Source of the DNA: Gordionus sp. m RMFG-2023
Taxonomy: Eukaryota; Nematomorpha; Gordioida; Chordodea; Parachordodidae
Assembly: GCF_954871325.1 (NCBI RefSeq)
Contig: NC_088777.1
Location: forward strand, 8,099,366-8,163,365
Reading direction: 5' to 3'
Length of the DNA stretch: 64,000 nucleotides
Part shown: positions 26,301 through 35,565 of the stretch, piece after piece
Position numbering within the stretch: position 1 is the first letter of the stretch
How the letters are laid out: each line of letters begins with the position of its first letter
Position numbers and translations under genes: made by a program
Notes under the pieces: generated by a model
Told to the model about the DNA's origin: nothing
Seen by the model: the letters and a program-made list of their open reading frames with translations, nothing else
Database searches by the model: none

Positions 26301-29300
26301 TAGTTTACGATCGCATTGTAGACTTCGGATCATATTCAGCTTTTTTTAAACCATATCCCAACCCAAAATTTAAACATTTTAAAGTCCCGCTCGAATTTTT
26401 TTTTACTCTCGGTCTCATTTTTTTTCAAAAGTAACTTTTCATGTAACTAGTTACTTTTGAAATATAACTTTAGCTAGTTATAGGTTACTTTTTAACAAAA
26501 CTAGTAATAATCTTAACAAATATACTGTATATGCCAGAAATTAACCCAATCCTTTCAAGAATTAGACGAAAATTTATTTATAAACTTCTGTGATACGATA
26601 AGTGAACCCATCGTCGAAAACATTATGACAAACATGAACGCGTTATCTTTCGATTGGAGAGAGTGCCCAGAACCCTCAGGTTTTGTTGATCCAAATATTA
26701 TATATTTTTTTAAAAAAAAATATTTTCATTTATTAATGGAAGAGCTTATTATTTTATACCTAAAATTATTATTTTTATCATCATTATTTTTTCTTTTATT
26801 AATTTTGAAATTTCTTCCTTCCTTTCATTTTTTTAAATTAAAATTTTTATTTCCTTGAAAGATGATATACAAACTAATATGTCATCGAAACATTGGATAC
26901 AATGAATTAATTTTTTCTTCTTCTATAAATGCAGATGACTAATTAATATTTTTTAGAATAAAGTTATATAATGTTTAAATTTAAATATATGTATTAATTA
27001 TTTTTTTAAATTTAATTATTGTTCATTTCAATTTTTATATTCCAGCTAAAATCTCTTTTTTTTGTCAAAGTCAAAATTTTTGTTATCATTTTCATTAGCT
27101 ATGAGTAAAATAATTTTTTTATGCGATTTTTGATTCATGTCTCATCTCCCACTTGATGATGACTTGTAAGTTATTATGGAGTGCTATTATTAAGGAATAA
27201 CTAAATTGATAGAAAAAGAAAAGGTTTTTTTTTTATAATGTTTAATATCTGAGAGAGCTATTTAAGGAATGAAATCGAAAGCCCAATTATTTAATTTAAA
27301 AGGGAAGAAATGGAAGTAATGAATTTAAAGATTTAAAGTACCTTGGCATTTAAACCGTTTCAATTCCATTAATATATTATTATATCAATTAGAAGTGGTC
27401 TGCAAAACCCGTTCCTCTTTGACCCGGTAAGAATTTTTGCCCGGCCCGATTTTTTTGTACAAATTTTTAGCCTGAGGGCCGGGCTTTCTGGCGAGTTGGG
27501 CTTTGCACATCTCTAATATCAACTGAACATTATATCTCAAAATAATATTACTTCTTTTAAACCTTTTTTTACAAAAAACACCAATTTTCTTATTTTTGAC
27601 CAAATTTATCTATTAAATTATATATTTATTTTAAACAGAAATCAAGACATACGCCCTTATTATCCTACAAAATTGTATCGAAGTTTATTCCGAGGTTCAT
27701 TATAAATATAATAGCAGTTATCGTAACTCACTTTACAAATTTGATATCGTGTCCTAGATATATTAAAAATTTTATATCCTTTTTTTTTTAAAAAACTTTT
27801 TAAATATAAATTGTTAAGTGGATTTTATAACTTTATTTAACTCTGGAGTTCCCAGAAAGCGCATGGGCCAGGTAAGAACATTTCTGAGCCGGGCTAATGT
27901 TGACTCTAGCTTTAAAAAAAAGTAATCTAGCCGTTTGAAGGTTTTGGCCAATAATGTAAATCTTTTTTTTCCGAAGAAAAGCATATGATATGGAAGAAAA
28001 ATGGAGATATCGATAGATATATAATTAATATATTTTAATAATAAAAAGAAGTTAAGGTGTACCAAAGTAGAAAAATATTAATAAAATATATCAATTAAGT
28101 TATCATCTAACATAATATAATAGGCCTAATTTAATAGGCCATACATGATACATTTAATAATCGGTTGACACATGAGTCTTAAATTAAAACTCTGGCTAAT
28201 TGTTATACAAATTGAACAGACCAAATTTTTATTAAACCATATATTTATTATTATATATATTAATATTAACCATTTCTCATATCTGGCTTTTTAAACACAC
28301 CCTTCTTTCGACCAGGTTTCAGAATAAAATAAACCAAATAGATTACTTTTTAGATAGAGTAGTGATTTACGAGTTAACAATGTTAATACGAATACTTTTT
28401 AACCCTTGAGCATTACATTTGGTGTGATAATTTCTTACTTATGGTCAACTTTCGAAAAACTTTCCTGGTTTGACATATTGCCCAAATACCTTGGGGTAAA
28501 ATTGTTATGGGTTAAACGGCTAATATATTCCATCTGATTAAAGCTGTAAAAAGATATTTTTTAAATATTAACTTCTAACCTCATATAAAAAGATATTTTT
28601 GAGCAAAAAAAGGAACATTAATAAGTTTGTATGTTATTTCGAATTAAAATTTTAAAATAAAATGATGAATAGAAGCCAAAATTGCAATATTTTATTGTTT
28701 TCATTAAAATTTTCATTTTAAATAAGTAAAATTTTTTAAAAAATAGTAACAGAAGGCAAAAAGTGAGCCTTCTTTAATTTGTTTCTCGACAATTAAACAA
28801 GGGTTGCTTGTCATGTTTTGAAAAGTCGGATTGATTATTTTTGAAATTATCAAATTTTTTGACCATTTTATTTGAATTTAATAATAATTTTAGAATTTTC
28901 ATTTTTTTTTAATCAGGTCAATTCCATATCTCCTTCACTTAATAATAGGGTTATGTGCAAATTGGTAGAGAATATTTTCGGCAAGCTATACGCCATTTAT
29001 TCGAGTATCAATTTTAACAACGATAAAAGCCTTATACAAGTATATTATTTTTTTTAACCTCTGATGAGAAACATTATTTAAATATTTGTTTTTGCTGGCT
29101 CAAGAATGTCTTTTACTTTTTTTATTCAAAATCTCCATATAATTAAGATTATGTTAAAAAAAAATTTATATTATCTTAGAGTAAAAATTGAACAATTTTT
29201 GAATAAAAACTATGATAAAACAGCTATATAATAACAAAAAATGTCTTTATGGGAATATATACAAACTTATTCAATATTTGGTATTTATAGAAAGAAAATA

Positions 29301-29699
29301 AATATTAGAAAAGTTAAAAAAACGCATGAGAACTCATACAGATAATTATGCACCTTTTTAATCTTGTATTAAAAAAATAATATTTATTTTTTAAATTTTA
29401 TAATATATATGAATTATGTATAATTAATATTATAAAAAGATTATATAATTCTAATATGCGCAAATATAATCCTAATTCAACAATTTGATTCTGAAAACAA
29501 AATATAAATTTTATAATCTTTATTTTCTAAAAATTTTAAAAAGGCAAAATTGGATGTCTCCTGTCTAGAACTAGCCCTCTCCGGTTATTTGAATTCCGAA
29601 TCGAAAGAAACGCTGAATAAAATCTATTCTATTTTCTCCCGACTATCCGATTCCCCTTCTTATAAAGCTTATAAAAAGTCGTACAATTTATATATCTAG
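2390..29699 (+). CDS. EXOC2: Exocyst complex component 2 (Sec5), complete 24-exon gene
   Basis: Subunit of the octameric exocyst, which tethers secretory vesicles to the plasma membrane; it is a RalA effector. Exons: 2390-2510, 2555-2725, 2777-2930, 3076-3189, 10673-10797, 11205-11294, 11487-11633, 13921-14067, 14641-14743, 14992-15104, 15286-15351, 15593-15700, 17014-17165, 17403-17462, 17781-17962, 18478-18632, 19495-19568, 19754-19876, 20227-20382, 22184-22306, 26538-26679, 27639-27694, 28917-29039, 29544-29699. These sum to 2961 nt, 986 residues plus a TAG stop; human EXOC2 has 924. Residues ~9-97 are the N-terminal IPT/TIG fold ([14 protein letters not shown], then [22 protein letters not shown]). 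The Thr and Arg known to contact RalA in mammals (human T11, R27) are kept as T12 and R28. Exons 5-10 match the Sec5 helical core ([26 protein letters not shown]); exons 15-24 match the C-terminal rods. All junctions are GT..AG and phase-consistent. Exons 11-12 are poorly conserved and rest mainly on phase. Exon 8 carries an extra Ser/Asn-rich loop. Confidence 0.96.
4686..4800 (-). repeat. Dispersed repeat G, copy 1
   Basis: About 115 bp, less AT-rich than its surroundings. Read on the minus strand it aligns along its length, at roughly 80 percent by eye, with 9612-9735 on the plus strand. Shared landmarks are GTGCTCAGAG(C/T)TGGTTT, a GGGTTTTxxxCAACCAACC block and an AACACTA end. It lies in EXOC2 intron 4. 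The family is not recognised. Confidence 0.7.
7170..8079. mobile_element. Non-autonomous DNA transposon with 20-bp terminal inverted repeats
   Basis: The left end 7170-7189 reads ATAGGGGAGACTGGGGTTAG and the right end 8060-8079 is its exact reverse complement. The unit is about 910 bp with no open reading frame of note, so it would depend on a transposase supplied elsewhere. TA lies at each edge just outside GGGGAGACTGGGG, so a TA target duplication is possible; that would fit a Tc1/mariner-like element but does not prove it. Inside are several GG(T/C)AAACC and GGTTTGC motifs, partly inverted (about 7190-7215, 7506-7530, 7850-7890), suggesting sub-terminal binding sites. It sits in EXOC2 intron 4 and looks structurally whole. 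Confidence 0.85.
8720..8941. mobile_element. Foldback hAT-like MITE, family A (full-length)
   Basis: Ends TAGTGTTGTTAAACTGCTC and, inverted, GAGCCGTTTAACACACTA. Nearly the whole 222 bp is an imperfect palindrome: the CGGCTAACTCA..TTTTAGCC arm near the left returns as TGAGTTAGCCG near the right, with GATTTCGCTAATAGAT and ATCTATGAGCAAAATC flanking the centre. It belongs with the copies at 46392, 51202 and 52517. No clear 8-bp duplication is left at this copy. Confidence 0.85.
9220..9233 (+). repeat. Poly-C tract (14 C)
   Basis: Uninterrupted run of 14 cytosines in strongly AT-rich intron DNA, the longest of several C-runs in the window. Confidence 0.95.
9612..9735 (+). repeat. Dispersed repeat G, copy 2
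   Basis: Plus-strand copy of the repeat at 4686-4800, in the opposite orientation and in the same intron. It keeps GTGCTCAGAGCTGGTTTGG, GGGTTTTGCACAACCAACC and AACACTA. The pair could form a long-range stem in the EXOC2 pre-mRNA. Confidence 0.7.
10798..11204. other. EXOC2 intron 5 with a short hairpin
   Basis: AT-rich 407-bp intron. An 11-bp perfect inverted repeat, TCACATGGTGT at 10978-10988 and ACACCATGTGA at 11038-11048, brackets an A-rich loop containing three AAAAGATAC-like repeats. This may be a tiny foldback element or its scar. Nothing else is seen. Confidence 0.6.
12031..12186. mobile_element. Partial foldback MITE, family A
   Basis: Matches the central and right parts of family A: TCTAGAGATTTGGCAAAGA, CTGCCATATACGAACGAAAT, AGGCTTTACATAATATT, GGCTAAAA and a degenerate right end. 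The left terminus is missing or too diverged to see. Confidence 0.6.
12620..13340 (+). pseudogene. hAT-family transposase remnant (C-terminal dimerisation domain)
   Basis: Translation around 13114-13335 gives the characteristic end of hAT transposases: PLMWWKANA, then [20 protein letters not shown], then a [13 protein letters not shown] tail. In the family this is the C-terminal dimerisation (hATC) region, with a Trp-rich start and a Ser..CER.F core. The copy is dead: the frame shifts between LEN and MVRDY (about 13190-13200) and a stop follows TNLL (about 13270). An acidic helical stretch upstream at about 12930-13060 ([15 protein letters not shown]) probably belongs to the same protein. The 5' end is not defined, and no terminal repeats were matched to it. 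It lies in EXOC2 intron 7 and is unrelated to host coding. Confidence 0.75.
13640..13742. repeat. Short foldback element, family D
   Basis: About 100 bp, almost wholly palindromic: TAACCCTGAATTCA, GTGAATTCGCGACGAA, a short AT loop, then TTCGCCGCGAATTCGTGC and TGAATTTAGGGTAA. It matches 15129-15231 and 61313-61436, with a half copy near 43000-43050. GC-rich compared with its surroundings. Likely a very small MITE. Confidence 0.8.
14068..14640. other. EXOC2 intron 8, nothing else seen
   Basis: AT-rich 573-bp intron. A 61-codon frame at 14412-14597 resembles an exon (VFKK motif) but is better left out; see the rejected items. Confidence 0.7.
15129..15231. repeat. Short foldback element, family D, inside intron 10
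   Basis: About 103 bp in the 181-bp EXOC2 intron 10 (15105-15285), so it makes up more than half of that intron. The ends are TAACCCCCTCATTCATAG and, inverted, GTGAATGCAGGGTA; inside are GTGCGAATTTCGCGG and CCGTGAATTCGCG. The same family as 13640-13742. Confidence 0.8.
15701..17013. other. EXOC2 intron 12, weak GC-rich repeat
   Basis: 1.3 kb AT-rich intron. A short less AT-rich patch at about 16370-16470 (GATGGGTGGGTCTGG, GGGCGGGTTTGGGC) resembles the interior of family E elements but has no matching ends. Nothing else is seen. Confidence 0.5.
17463..18477. other. EXOC2 introns 14 and 15 around exon 15
   Basis: Apart from exon 15 (17781-17962), this stretch is AT-rich intron. An ATTCGATTCGCAAATACGAA-like inverted patch at about 18310-18400 resembles 12340-12420. 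No other feature. Confidence 0.5.
18658..18991. mobile_element. Foldback element, family C, copy 1
   Basis: Begins TGTCGTATTGGGA and ends with the inverted TCCCAATACGACA, 334 bp, in EXOC2 intron 16. It aligns along its full length with 50264-50653; shared interior blocks are AGCATGTGTAGAGTATTTA, CCCTATAAATTTCAGC, ATTCATACAAAAATTAAT and GTTCTAAAGTTCATGGCAA. No coding capacity. A fragment probably also lies near 10340-10500. Confidence 0.85.
19184..19194 (+). repeat. Poly-C tract (11 C)
   Basis: Run of 11 cytosines in EXOC2 intron 16. Confidence 0.95.
20640..21350 (-). pseudogene. Decayed LINE-like reverse transcriptase fragment
   Basis: On the minus strand, pieces of an RT domain can be read in different frames: LIALKK, then [16 protein letters not shown] (about 20975-21030), and further on [13 protein letters not shown] (about 20700-20740). 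These correspond in order to [23 protein letters not shown] and [15 protein letters not shown] of the better-kept element at 22405-24562. The region is also less AT-rich than the intron around it. It is old, heavily broken and not expected to code. EXOC2 intron 19. Confidence 0.6.
21774..22128. mobile_element. hAT-type MITE, family E (GC-rich), with 8-bp duplication
   Basis: Ends TAGAGGTCTGCAAA and TTTGCAGACCTCGA, nearly perfect inverted repeats. The 8 bases on the left (ATACTTTA, 21766-21773) and right (ATACTTAA, 22129-22136) agree at 7 of 8, as expected of a hAT target duplication. The interior is rich in GGCCGG/CCGGCC blocks (GGGGGCCGGACCCG, GGGCCGGG, GGTCCGGCCGAG, GGCCAGGCCGGAC), unlike the AT-rich host DNA. 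It sits in EXOC2 intron 19, close to the acceptor of exon 20 (22184). Confidence 0.85.
22405..24562 (-). pseudogene. LINE-like retroelement copy, RT domain to C-terminal zinc-knuckle region
   Basis: The longest open piece (22981-23904) gives about 307 residues of reverse transcriptase: [10 protein letters not shown] (palm motif A, catalytic Asp), [17 protein letters not shown] (motif B), [11 protein letters not shown] (motif C; YLDD replaces the more usual Y/FADD), then LGSPIGG. Upstream, 23953-24237 carries [19 protein letters not shown] (fingers) and 24245-24562 the preceding [18 protein letters not shown] region. Downstream, toward 22405, come LRLGCK and a CxCxxPVD..GHH.LHC zinc-knuckle region. 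The order is that of a non-LTR element carrying a C-terminal CCHC and restriction-like nuclease tail. The reading frame is broken in several places. It faces a second copy starting at about the same point, 24562. Confidence 0.85.
24562..25830 (+). pseudogene. LINE-like retroelement copy, head-to-head with the previous one
   Basis: Plus-strand copy of the same family, starting in mid-RT. It shows [30 protein letters not shown] (24735-24770), [14 protein letters not shown] and [15 protein letters not shown], then the CCHC region (about 25375-25420), [10 protein letters not shown] (about 25510-25545), [11 protein letters not shown] (about 25583-25615) and a [14 protein letters not shown] tail, ending near 25830. 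It runs further toward the C-terminus than its partner, and shares close sequence identity with it over at least 900 bp. It is broken in several frames. There is no clear poly(A) tail at its end. Confidence 0.8.
26680..27638. other. EXOC2 intron 21
   Basis: 959-bp AT-rich intron whose only structured feature is the family E MITE at 27390-27515. Confidence 0.7.
27390..27515. mobile_element. hAT-type MITE, family E, short form with 8-bp duplication
   Basis: Ends TAGAAGTGGTCTGCAAAA and CTTTGCACATCTCTA. The flanking 8-mers ATATCAAT (27382-27389) and ATATCAAC (27516-27523) agree at 7 of 8. The interior shows TTTGCCCGGCCCGA and GGGCCGGGC. It is a shorter relative of 21774-22128, in EXOC2 intron 21. 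Confidence 0.85.
27695..28916. other. EXOC2 intron 22
   Basis: 1.2 kb AT-rich intron. The stretch 28491-28650 has a counterpart at 35411-35565 (repeat J). Around 27840-27930 is a slightly less AT-rich patch with nothing recognisable. Confidence 0.6.
28491..28650 (+). repeat. Dispersed repeat J, copy 1
   Basis: About 160 bp sharing CCTTGGGGTAA, TTATGGGTTAAACG, CTGATT(A)AAGCTGT, TTTAAATATTAAC and CATATAAAAA blocks in the same order and orientation with 35411-35565. No ends were defined; the family is not recognised. Confidence 0.7.
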
Positions 29700-29810
29700 A
29701 GTATTTTTTTCTTTTTAACTTTCACTTTTTTGGTGGTAAGCTCCTTCAATATCTCTCTCTCCACTTTATGTTATTTATGCTATCTCTTTTATCTTTGTAT
29801 AAAGGTAGAA

Positions 29811-29816
29811 AATAAA
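29811..29816 (+). terminator. Candidate EXOC2 polyadenylation signal (AATAAA)
   Basis: First canonical AATAAA downstream of the EXOC2 stop, 112 bases beyond it. The hexamer is common by chance in DNA this AT-rich, so the call rests on position alone. Confidence 0.4.
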
Positions 29817-29849
29817 AGAAGATTGGTTTTGTTTTAAAAATCCCAATAT

Positions 29850-29986
29850 TTTAGCCCAAAAAAAATATTATGCAAGCCTTGAGATCTTGCTTATAGTTGC
29901 CATTAAAGGTTTGGACATCTATAAACGAAATTTCGTGGCTTGAAAAATATTGGACGTTTTTAAAAATAGAACCGTTTAACAACGGG
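29850..29986. mobile_element. Partial foldback MITE, family A
   Basis: Keeps TTAGCCCAAAA, GCAAGCCTTGAGATCTTGCT, AAAGGTTTGGACATCTAT and the right terminal ACCGTTTAACAACG. The left terminus is not visible. Confidence 0.6.
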
Positions 29987-30689
29987 AGTGAAAGCATTAA
30001 AACAAGAAAAGGTAACGATTAAAAAAATAAGTTCCCGGAACAAAAGAAAGTAAATTAATGGAGTTGATTTGGAACGAAGTATACTTTGGAACATATCCGA
30101 ACATTTTCTTTAAGAAAATAATATATCCTAAATAGAGGCAAGGTTACATTCACATTTTTTGTATTTTATATGATCTGATTGATAAACACCTTTTTGGGGC
30201 TCATTTGGGTGGAATGAATGACAAAATACAATTTTAAAAAAATCTTAATTTATATTATCTAAATAAAATTCTCAGTGAATCCATTGAATATCTCCAAATA
30301 GGCTCGGATTATTATGAAGCCAATTATCTTATTTCCTGCTCTCAAAAATGTATTTACCCTACATTAGGATATATATTTATTTTTAAAAATAAGAAGATAT
30401 TTTCTGACATGTTCTAAAATATACCCCTTTCCAATTCAACTCCATTAATTTACTTTTCCGTTCCTGGAAATTGATTTTTTAAAACACTTTTCTGATATAT
30501 AAATAACTTAGATGTAATGGTAAGTAAAATATGTTCGTTAAATAGTAATAATAATAAAATAAAATCTTTCTTTTTGGAATGTTCTAGAATACTTCTAAAA
30601 ACCCTGAACAATACCTTCCTTTTTTTGAACTAAGGCGGTACGCAAAAAAAATGTCTTTCTTTCAGTTTCCTGAGAGTTTGTCTTATAAT

Positions 30690-30833
30690 TAGTATTGTTA
30701 AACGAGTCGGATTTGGCTAGATTTTTTGGAGATTCATACATCGCAGAAAGGTTTGGACTTCTATTTGCCAAATCTCGAGGCTTACATAATATTATTTTGG
30801 CTAAAATCTTAATCTGGTCCTTTATTAAAAATC
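30690..30833. mobile_element. Partial foldback MITE, family A
   Basis: Starts TAGTATTGTTAAACGAGTCG. It keeps GCAGAAAGGTTTGGAC, CCAAATCTCGAGGCTTACAT and TTTGGCTAAAATCTTAATC; the right terminus is degenerate. Confidence 0.65.
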
Positions 30834-32145
30834 TTAGTTATCATTTATAACTTAAAATAAATGCTTCACTTTAATATTTTTTTTAGACGCTTGAACACCC
30901 TTCAAGAGACTTTCAAAAAGAAAAACAGGATGAGATTGGAGTGCCTTAAAAATGCTAACATTATTCAATTATAAAGCTTGAATATTTATACATGCGATTT
31001 TTTTTTAATAATGTTTTATATTTATTAGAAGATTACGTAATTCAAAATTTTGTTATTTATATAATTTATAATTTTTATATAGAATAAATTTTAAATAAAA
31101 TAGATGAGATTTCTAAATAATAATAATCAATCTCAGCGCTTTTAGAGATATTATAATGAGTAAAAAAGATGACCATTGAGAATGCCAGACACTCGTGCCA
31201 TGGGAGAGGGGGGGGAGTGACCTGAGGCGGATTTAGTGGAAAGTTTTCTTTAAAAAAGATGGCAACAAACAAAGTCTGTTATAAAAATAGGGGTATATTC
31301 CTAATATGGATTTTCCTGATTCGCTAATCAGGGTGTTCTAGAAATATCTGTTCACGAGAAAAGACGATTTGTATGATTAAAATTTTATTGGTGTTTAGTT
31401 TATACAAAAAAGGGGATATTGAGGGCATGTAATGAATTAGGTAGTAGACCTGTATAGTGTAAGCTAATCAAATATAATTTACATTAAAGAAGAAGATAAC
31501 ATAAAAAATGGGTGGAAAAAAATATAAAAAAGATCAAAAACTCAAAAATTTAGAAAATATTCAAAAGCAGACAAAAGTTCATAGAATACTTAACGGTAGG
31601 AGATACAAATTTGAACCAAAATTAAGTTTAAAAATCATAAAATACTCAACCATACTGTTATTAAGAAAATATAAAAGGAGCGAACCGAACTGTTATAAAT
31701 ATTTTAAGCGGTTCATAAAGGTTTTTTAGAATAGTTAATTTTAAATTATTAACCTAAATTTAAATTGTGATCTTTTCAAAATAAAATTTCTATTAAATCG
31801 CTAATCTTCATATCAATCAATAACAAGTTCATAGTTTTTACTTTATATACTCAATTTATTAGAGATTATGAAATTCTAGTTAATTAAATTAAATAAGTAA
31901 TTATAGAAATATAAATTAAAAAAAATTTCTCTAGGATTTATATGTGAACCGTTATAAATTCTAAACCGTACCAAACTTATGAATTTCTGCGAAAATAAAC
32001 CGAAATACAAAACATTTATAAAACATTAAACTAAAAACCGAATCACTACTTAAAGGTTCAAAGCCTTGGATTTACCCCTCACCCCAAAAATATATTTTGC
32101 TCCCTATCCCCTTCAAAGATGTATGGAAGAAATGGTTTCTATCTA

Positions 32146-32157
32146 CCCCCCCCCCCC
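32146..32157 (+). repeat. Poly-C tract (12 C)
   Basis: Run of 12 cytosines in the intergenic region. Confidence 0.95.
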
Positions 32158-35100
32158 ACCACAATTCTCGATGTAAACACTATCTCAAACATAATTGCCA
32201 TTATCCTTTCTATCAATCGTTTCCAGCAGGTAAGATATGGTTTTATGATAGAACTCCCCCCATCTAATCTTCCTTCAGCATTTTATAGCAATAAATATAC
32301 TTTTAACCTTGACGGGTAATCTTCTTTCCAATATCTAACACCATTATGTTGCCTTGTTATTTCTTCGCCTGTATAAATTTGAAGTCCTTGATTCTCCATA
32401 AATATCGTCTAATAAGTGTATAGTCCACTTGGCTCTAATGTAAGCTTACATAGTAAATAGGTTACTTTTCTGTTATTTAACATTTGTACCTATTCACCAC
32501 TATTACCAATGTTGTAACGTAGATATCCGCACTTCTCCACAACTCTTTTAACAGGGCTTTAGTTATGAGAGCTGTGGCACGATTTATTTAAAAACTGAAT
32601 GCATTGCATGTCGCTTGGGGGAAACGCCCTATCTTTTTTAACGAAGCCTTTGATAGAATCGGTCATTATAATTGAAAATTGTTTTTCCTGCGTTTAACCC
32701 GAAATAAACCCTCTTATTTTTAATCCGAGCTTAGGACAGGCATAAGAAGAGTTTAATATATAGTTACCTATACGTATAATATATTCTACTAGTGGAAATA
32801 TAATATAGTTTTTCATTTTTAGTATTATCATAACAAATTCATTGACTTTTTATATTAAATTTAAAACGTAAAAATTTTTATCGTAATTTGGGACATAAAT
32901 TTTTTTGAATTAAAAATTGATTGTATAATTTAATAACAATTTTGTCTTTTATATTTTGTTTAAAAAAAAAATTCGTCTCAGGGGAAATTTATATAGTTAT
33001 CAAAGATTATACTTTTATTTCATCTTTTACCTAAGTCAAATGAAACCAATAAATGACTAAATTTTTGATTAAATTTAACAATGCATAAATCGAATTCTAA
33101 TCATATTAGTTTTTTTTTATTTTTAAATAAATATTTTTTATACCATAAAAATCCATGAGCTTGTGATGAATTAACTTATTACAGATGAATTAATACTCAT
33201 GAACAATATTTTAATCATTTCTTAGAAAATTTGGGGAAAATATTTATATATAATATAGACTCACATTTTGACTTTAATAATTCAACCTCAAACACAAAGT
33301 TTTGTTTATTATAAAATCTTAATATTTTAAAGTTTATCACGCACTTATTAAACCACTTTTGACAAAATATCGTACTTTTATATTATAATATTCATAAATT
33401 TGTTATTTTTCTTCTTCTATCAATATAAAGGTTTCAGCAATTATGGGATTTATATAAAGTAGTAATATATAAAAAAATGAATGATTGAACGCTAACTTTT
33501 TTTCTTCACATTGTTATGATTTGTGAATGTATGCGTGTGATTTAATAACTGGATTAAATATTCTGCCTCCTTACACAAATTTTCTTTTTTTTTTCATAAC
33601 TATTATTAACTTATATAATAAAAAATTCTTTAGTTTAAAAACTCTTTAAAATAAAAAATTTAACACAGAAAGAGTATACAGAATATTTGTGAGATATATA
33701 TTTTTTTTTTCCATATGCCGCTAAAGCTATTATAATAATTAAAATTTACTCTATTTTTTGTTTTGTTTAAAGTGTTATTATAATTAGTTATATTAGTTGA
33801 GGTTAATAATTTATTAGCGTAATTTTTTTAGTTTGCTGCAAAAAAAAAAAATTTATATTAAAGAAAAATCAATTAAAAGAACATAGTAAGAGCTTAAAAT
33901 ATTTATTTATTAATTTCTATCTATATTCTCATGACAATCTCATTTTCAAAAAATTTTTTTTAGACTAATTTGTTTTTGTTGATTGATCAAAAAAAAAGAA
34001 TAGTTTTATATGCGTGTTTAAGGCATGGAAATGGATAAAAAAAAATTATGTATTATTTATAATAAGGCGATGGTGAAAAAACCCTTCACCAGAACTTTCA
34101 ATAGTAAAAAGACTACATGGGGTAAACTCATAATCCTTTTTTATTTGAATGAGATTAAAGACATATGTTCGGTTTTCACCTATGTCGCTATGAGAGGTCT
34201 AGCAGAACAGCGAGACAGTTTATAGATAGGAGATTAGAAATTGGGGCATGTGAAAATATTTAGGTTCGGTTATTGAAGAACGATGTTTAACTTGAGAAAG
34301 TTGAAATTGATATAATGAAATTATGGTAGTGGCGTAAATACGGAGTGTAATTCTGGGCCTGGATATCCCCATAATCGAAAAATGTTTACACGACGCATAT
34401 TTAATTTATAATATTATTTTTTTTCAAATATATAGGAATTTATGAATGATTATTTTCTTAAAACTTTTCTCATTTATTAATAATTTATTCCTTTATTTTA
34501 GATATCTCCAAAACCGATCTTCAAACGATAAATCTGTCTTCGATCTTTTGAATATTATGGAAAAAGATTATACCACACATATTTCAACATTTATTTGCTT
34601 CTTTCCAAAAATCTGGCTAAATAAAAATGAAAAATTTCTATTTGAAGATATAGGATATTGTATGAACCTTACCAACCACCCAAGATTTCGTTTGAATATT
34701 ATTTTAAAAAATATCAATATTTTATTTATATACCTTTCTCAGATAGAGTTCAAATGCTGGTCATGTACCAAGATTTAGATAGAAAAAAAAATTAATTAAT
34801 ATTAATCTTTTATAAACCAATAAGTATTATAATTAGTATAAAGAGATTAGGCTAATTTTATATTGCAGATATTGAAGGTAGTCCATGAACTATTAAAATA
34901 CTAATATAACCCTATTTTGGTACAATAATTTAAGCTTTATTTAGACTTCAAATTCAAAATTCCAATGAGGTGTTGAAAAACTTTAAATAATCTTTAAGCC
35001 TCTGAGGACAATCTTAAAAATTTGCTAATGATATTCGCTTGCCCTACCTTCTATCCCAATTGAGAGGCCATTTTATACATTAATGAGATTAAAAATCTAT

Positions 35101-35410
35101 CGTGGTTTTCTGCTCAATCAAGAATTACTGGCGTAGCTTTTTAATATATACTTACCGAACATCATTCCCAGCTATGTAAATAGAATAGAAGAAATTGCTA
35201 TAAGCCCATTAGAAATCGAAAATTTGACTTAGTGAAAACCGTTTTTTAGCCAAAAATTATAAAAATCACGTTTTAAGAAAAGTATATTAATGCTCATTAA
35301 AATGTAGACATGTTCCTTAAAGCCATAGCTATAAAATAAAATTTATCGGAAATTTATAGCATAACTAGAAAAGAAATCATTCAATAACGATTTATGCAAT
35401 ATATATGACC

Positions 35411-35565
35411 TTGGGGTAATTATGGGTTAAACGTATATCCTCTGATTTAAGCTGTGAGATAATTTTTAAATATTAACGTCTTAACCATATAAAAATATAC
35501 TTTTGTGCAAAAAATAACATTAAGAAATAGTTTGTGCCCTATATGAAAAATATTTTATGAATAGT
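35411..35565 (+). repeat. Dispersed repeat J, copy 2
   Basis: Same-orientation relative of 28491-28650, more decayed. It keeps CCTTGGGGTAA, TTATGGGTTAAACG, TTTAAATATTAACG and ATATAAAAATA. Confidence 0.65.

Larger units (their letters stand above)
22307..26537. other. EXOC2 intron 20 (4.2 kb), host of the paired retroelement copies
   Basis: Most of this intron is two retroelement copies in head-to-head orientation (22405-24562 minus, 24562-25830 plus). A poly-C run (22389-22398) lies just before the block. From 25830 to 26537 only AT-rich sequence is seen. The flanking exons 20 and 21 splice in frame across the insertion. Confidence 0.8.

Noticed and set aside
31508-31729. Lys-rich 73-codon ATG frame, MGGKKYKKDQKLKNLEN..
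   Set aside because: Its composition is that of A-rich DNA read through; no domain, no splice context and no compositional rise. It may be chance.
34446-34778. 110-codon frame with FDLLNIMEKDYTTHIS
   Set aside because: The length is not remarkable for this base composition, and the sequence is Ile/Phe/Asn-rich with no family resemblance and no neighbours to join.
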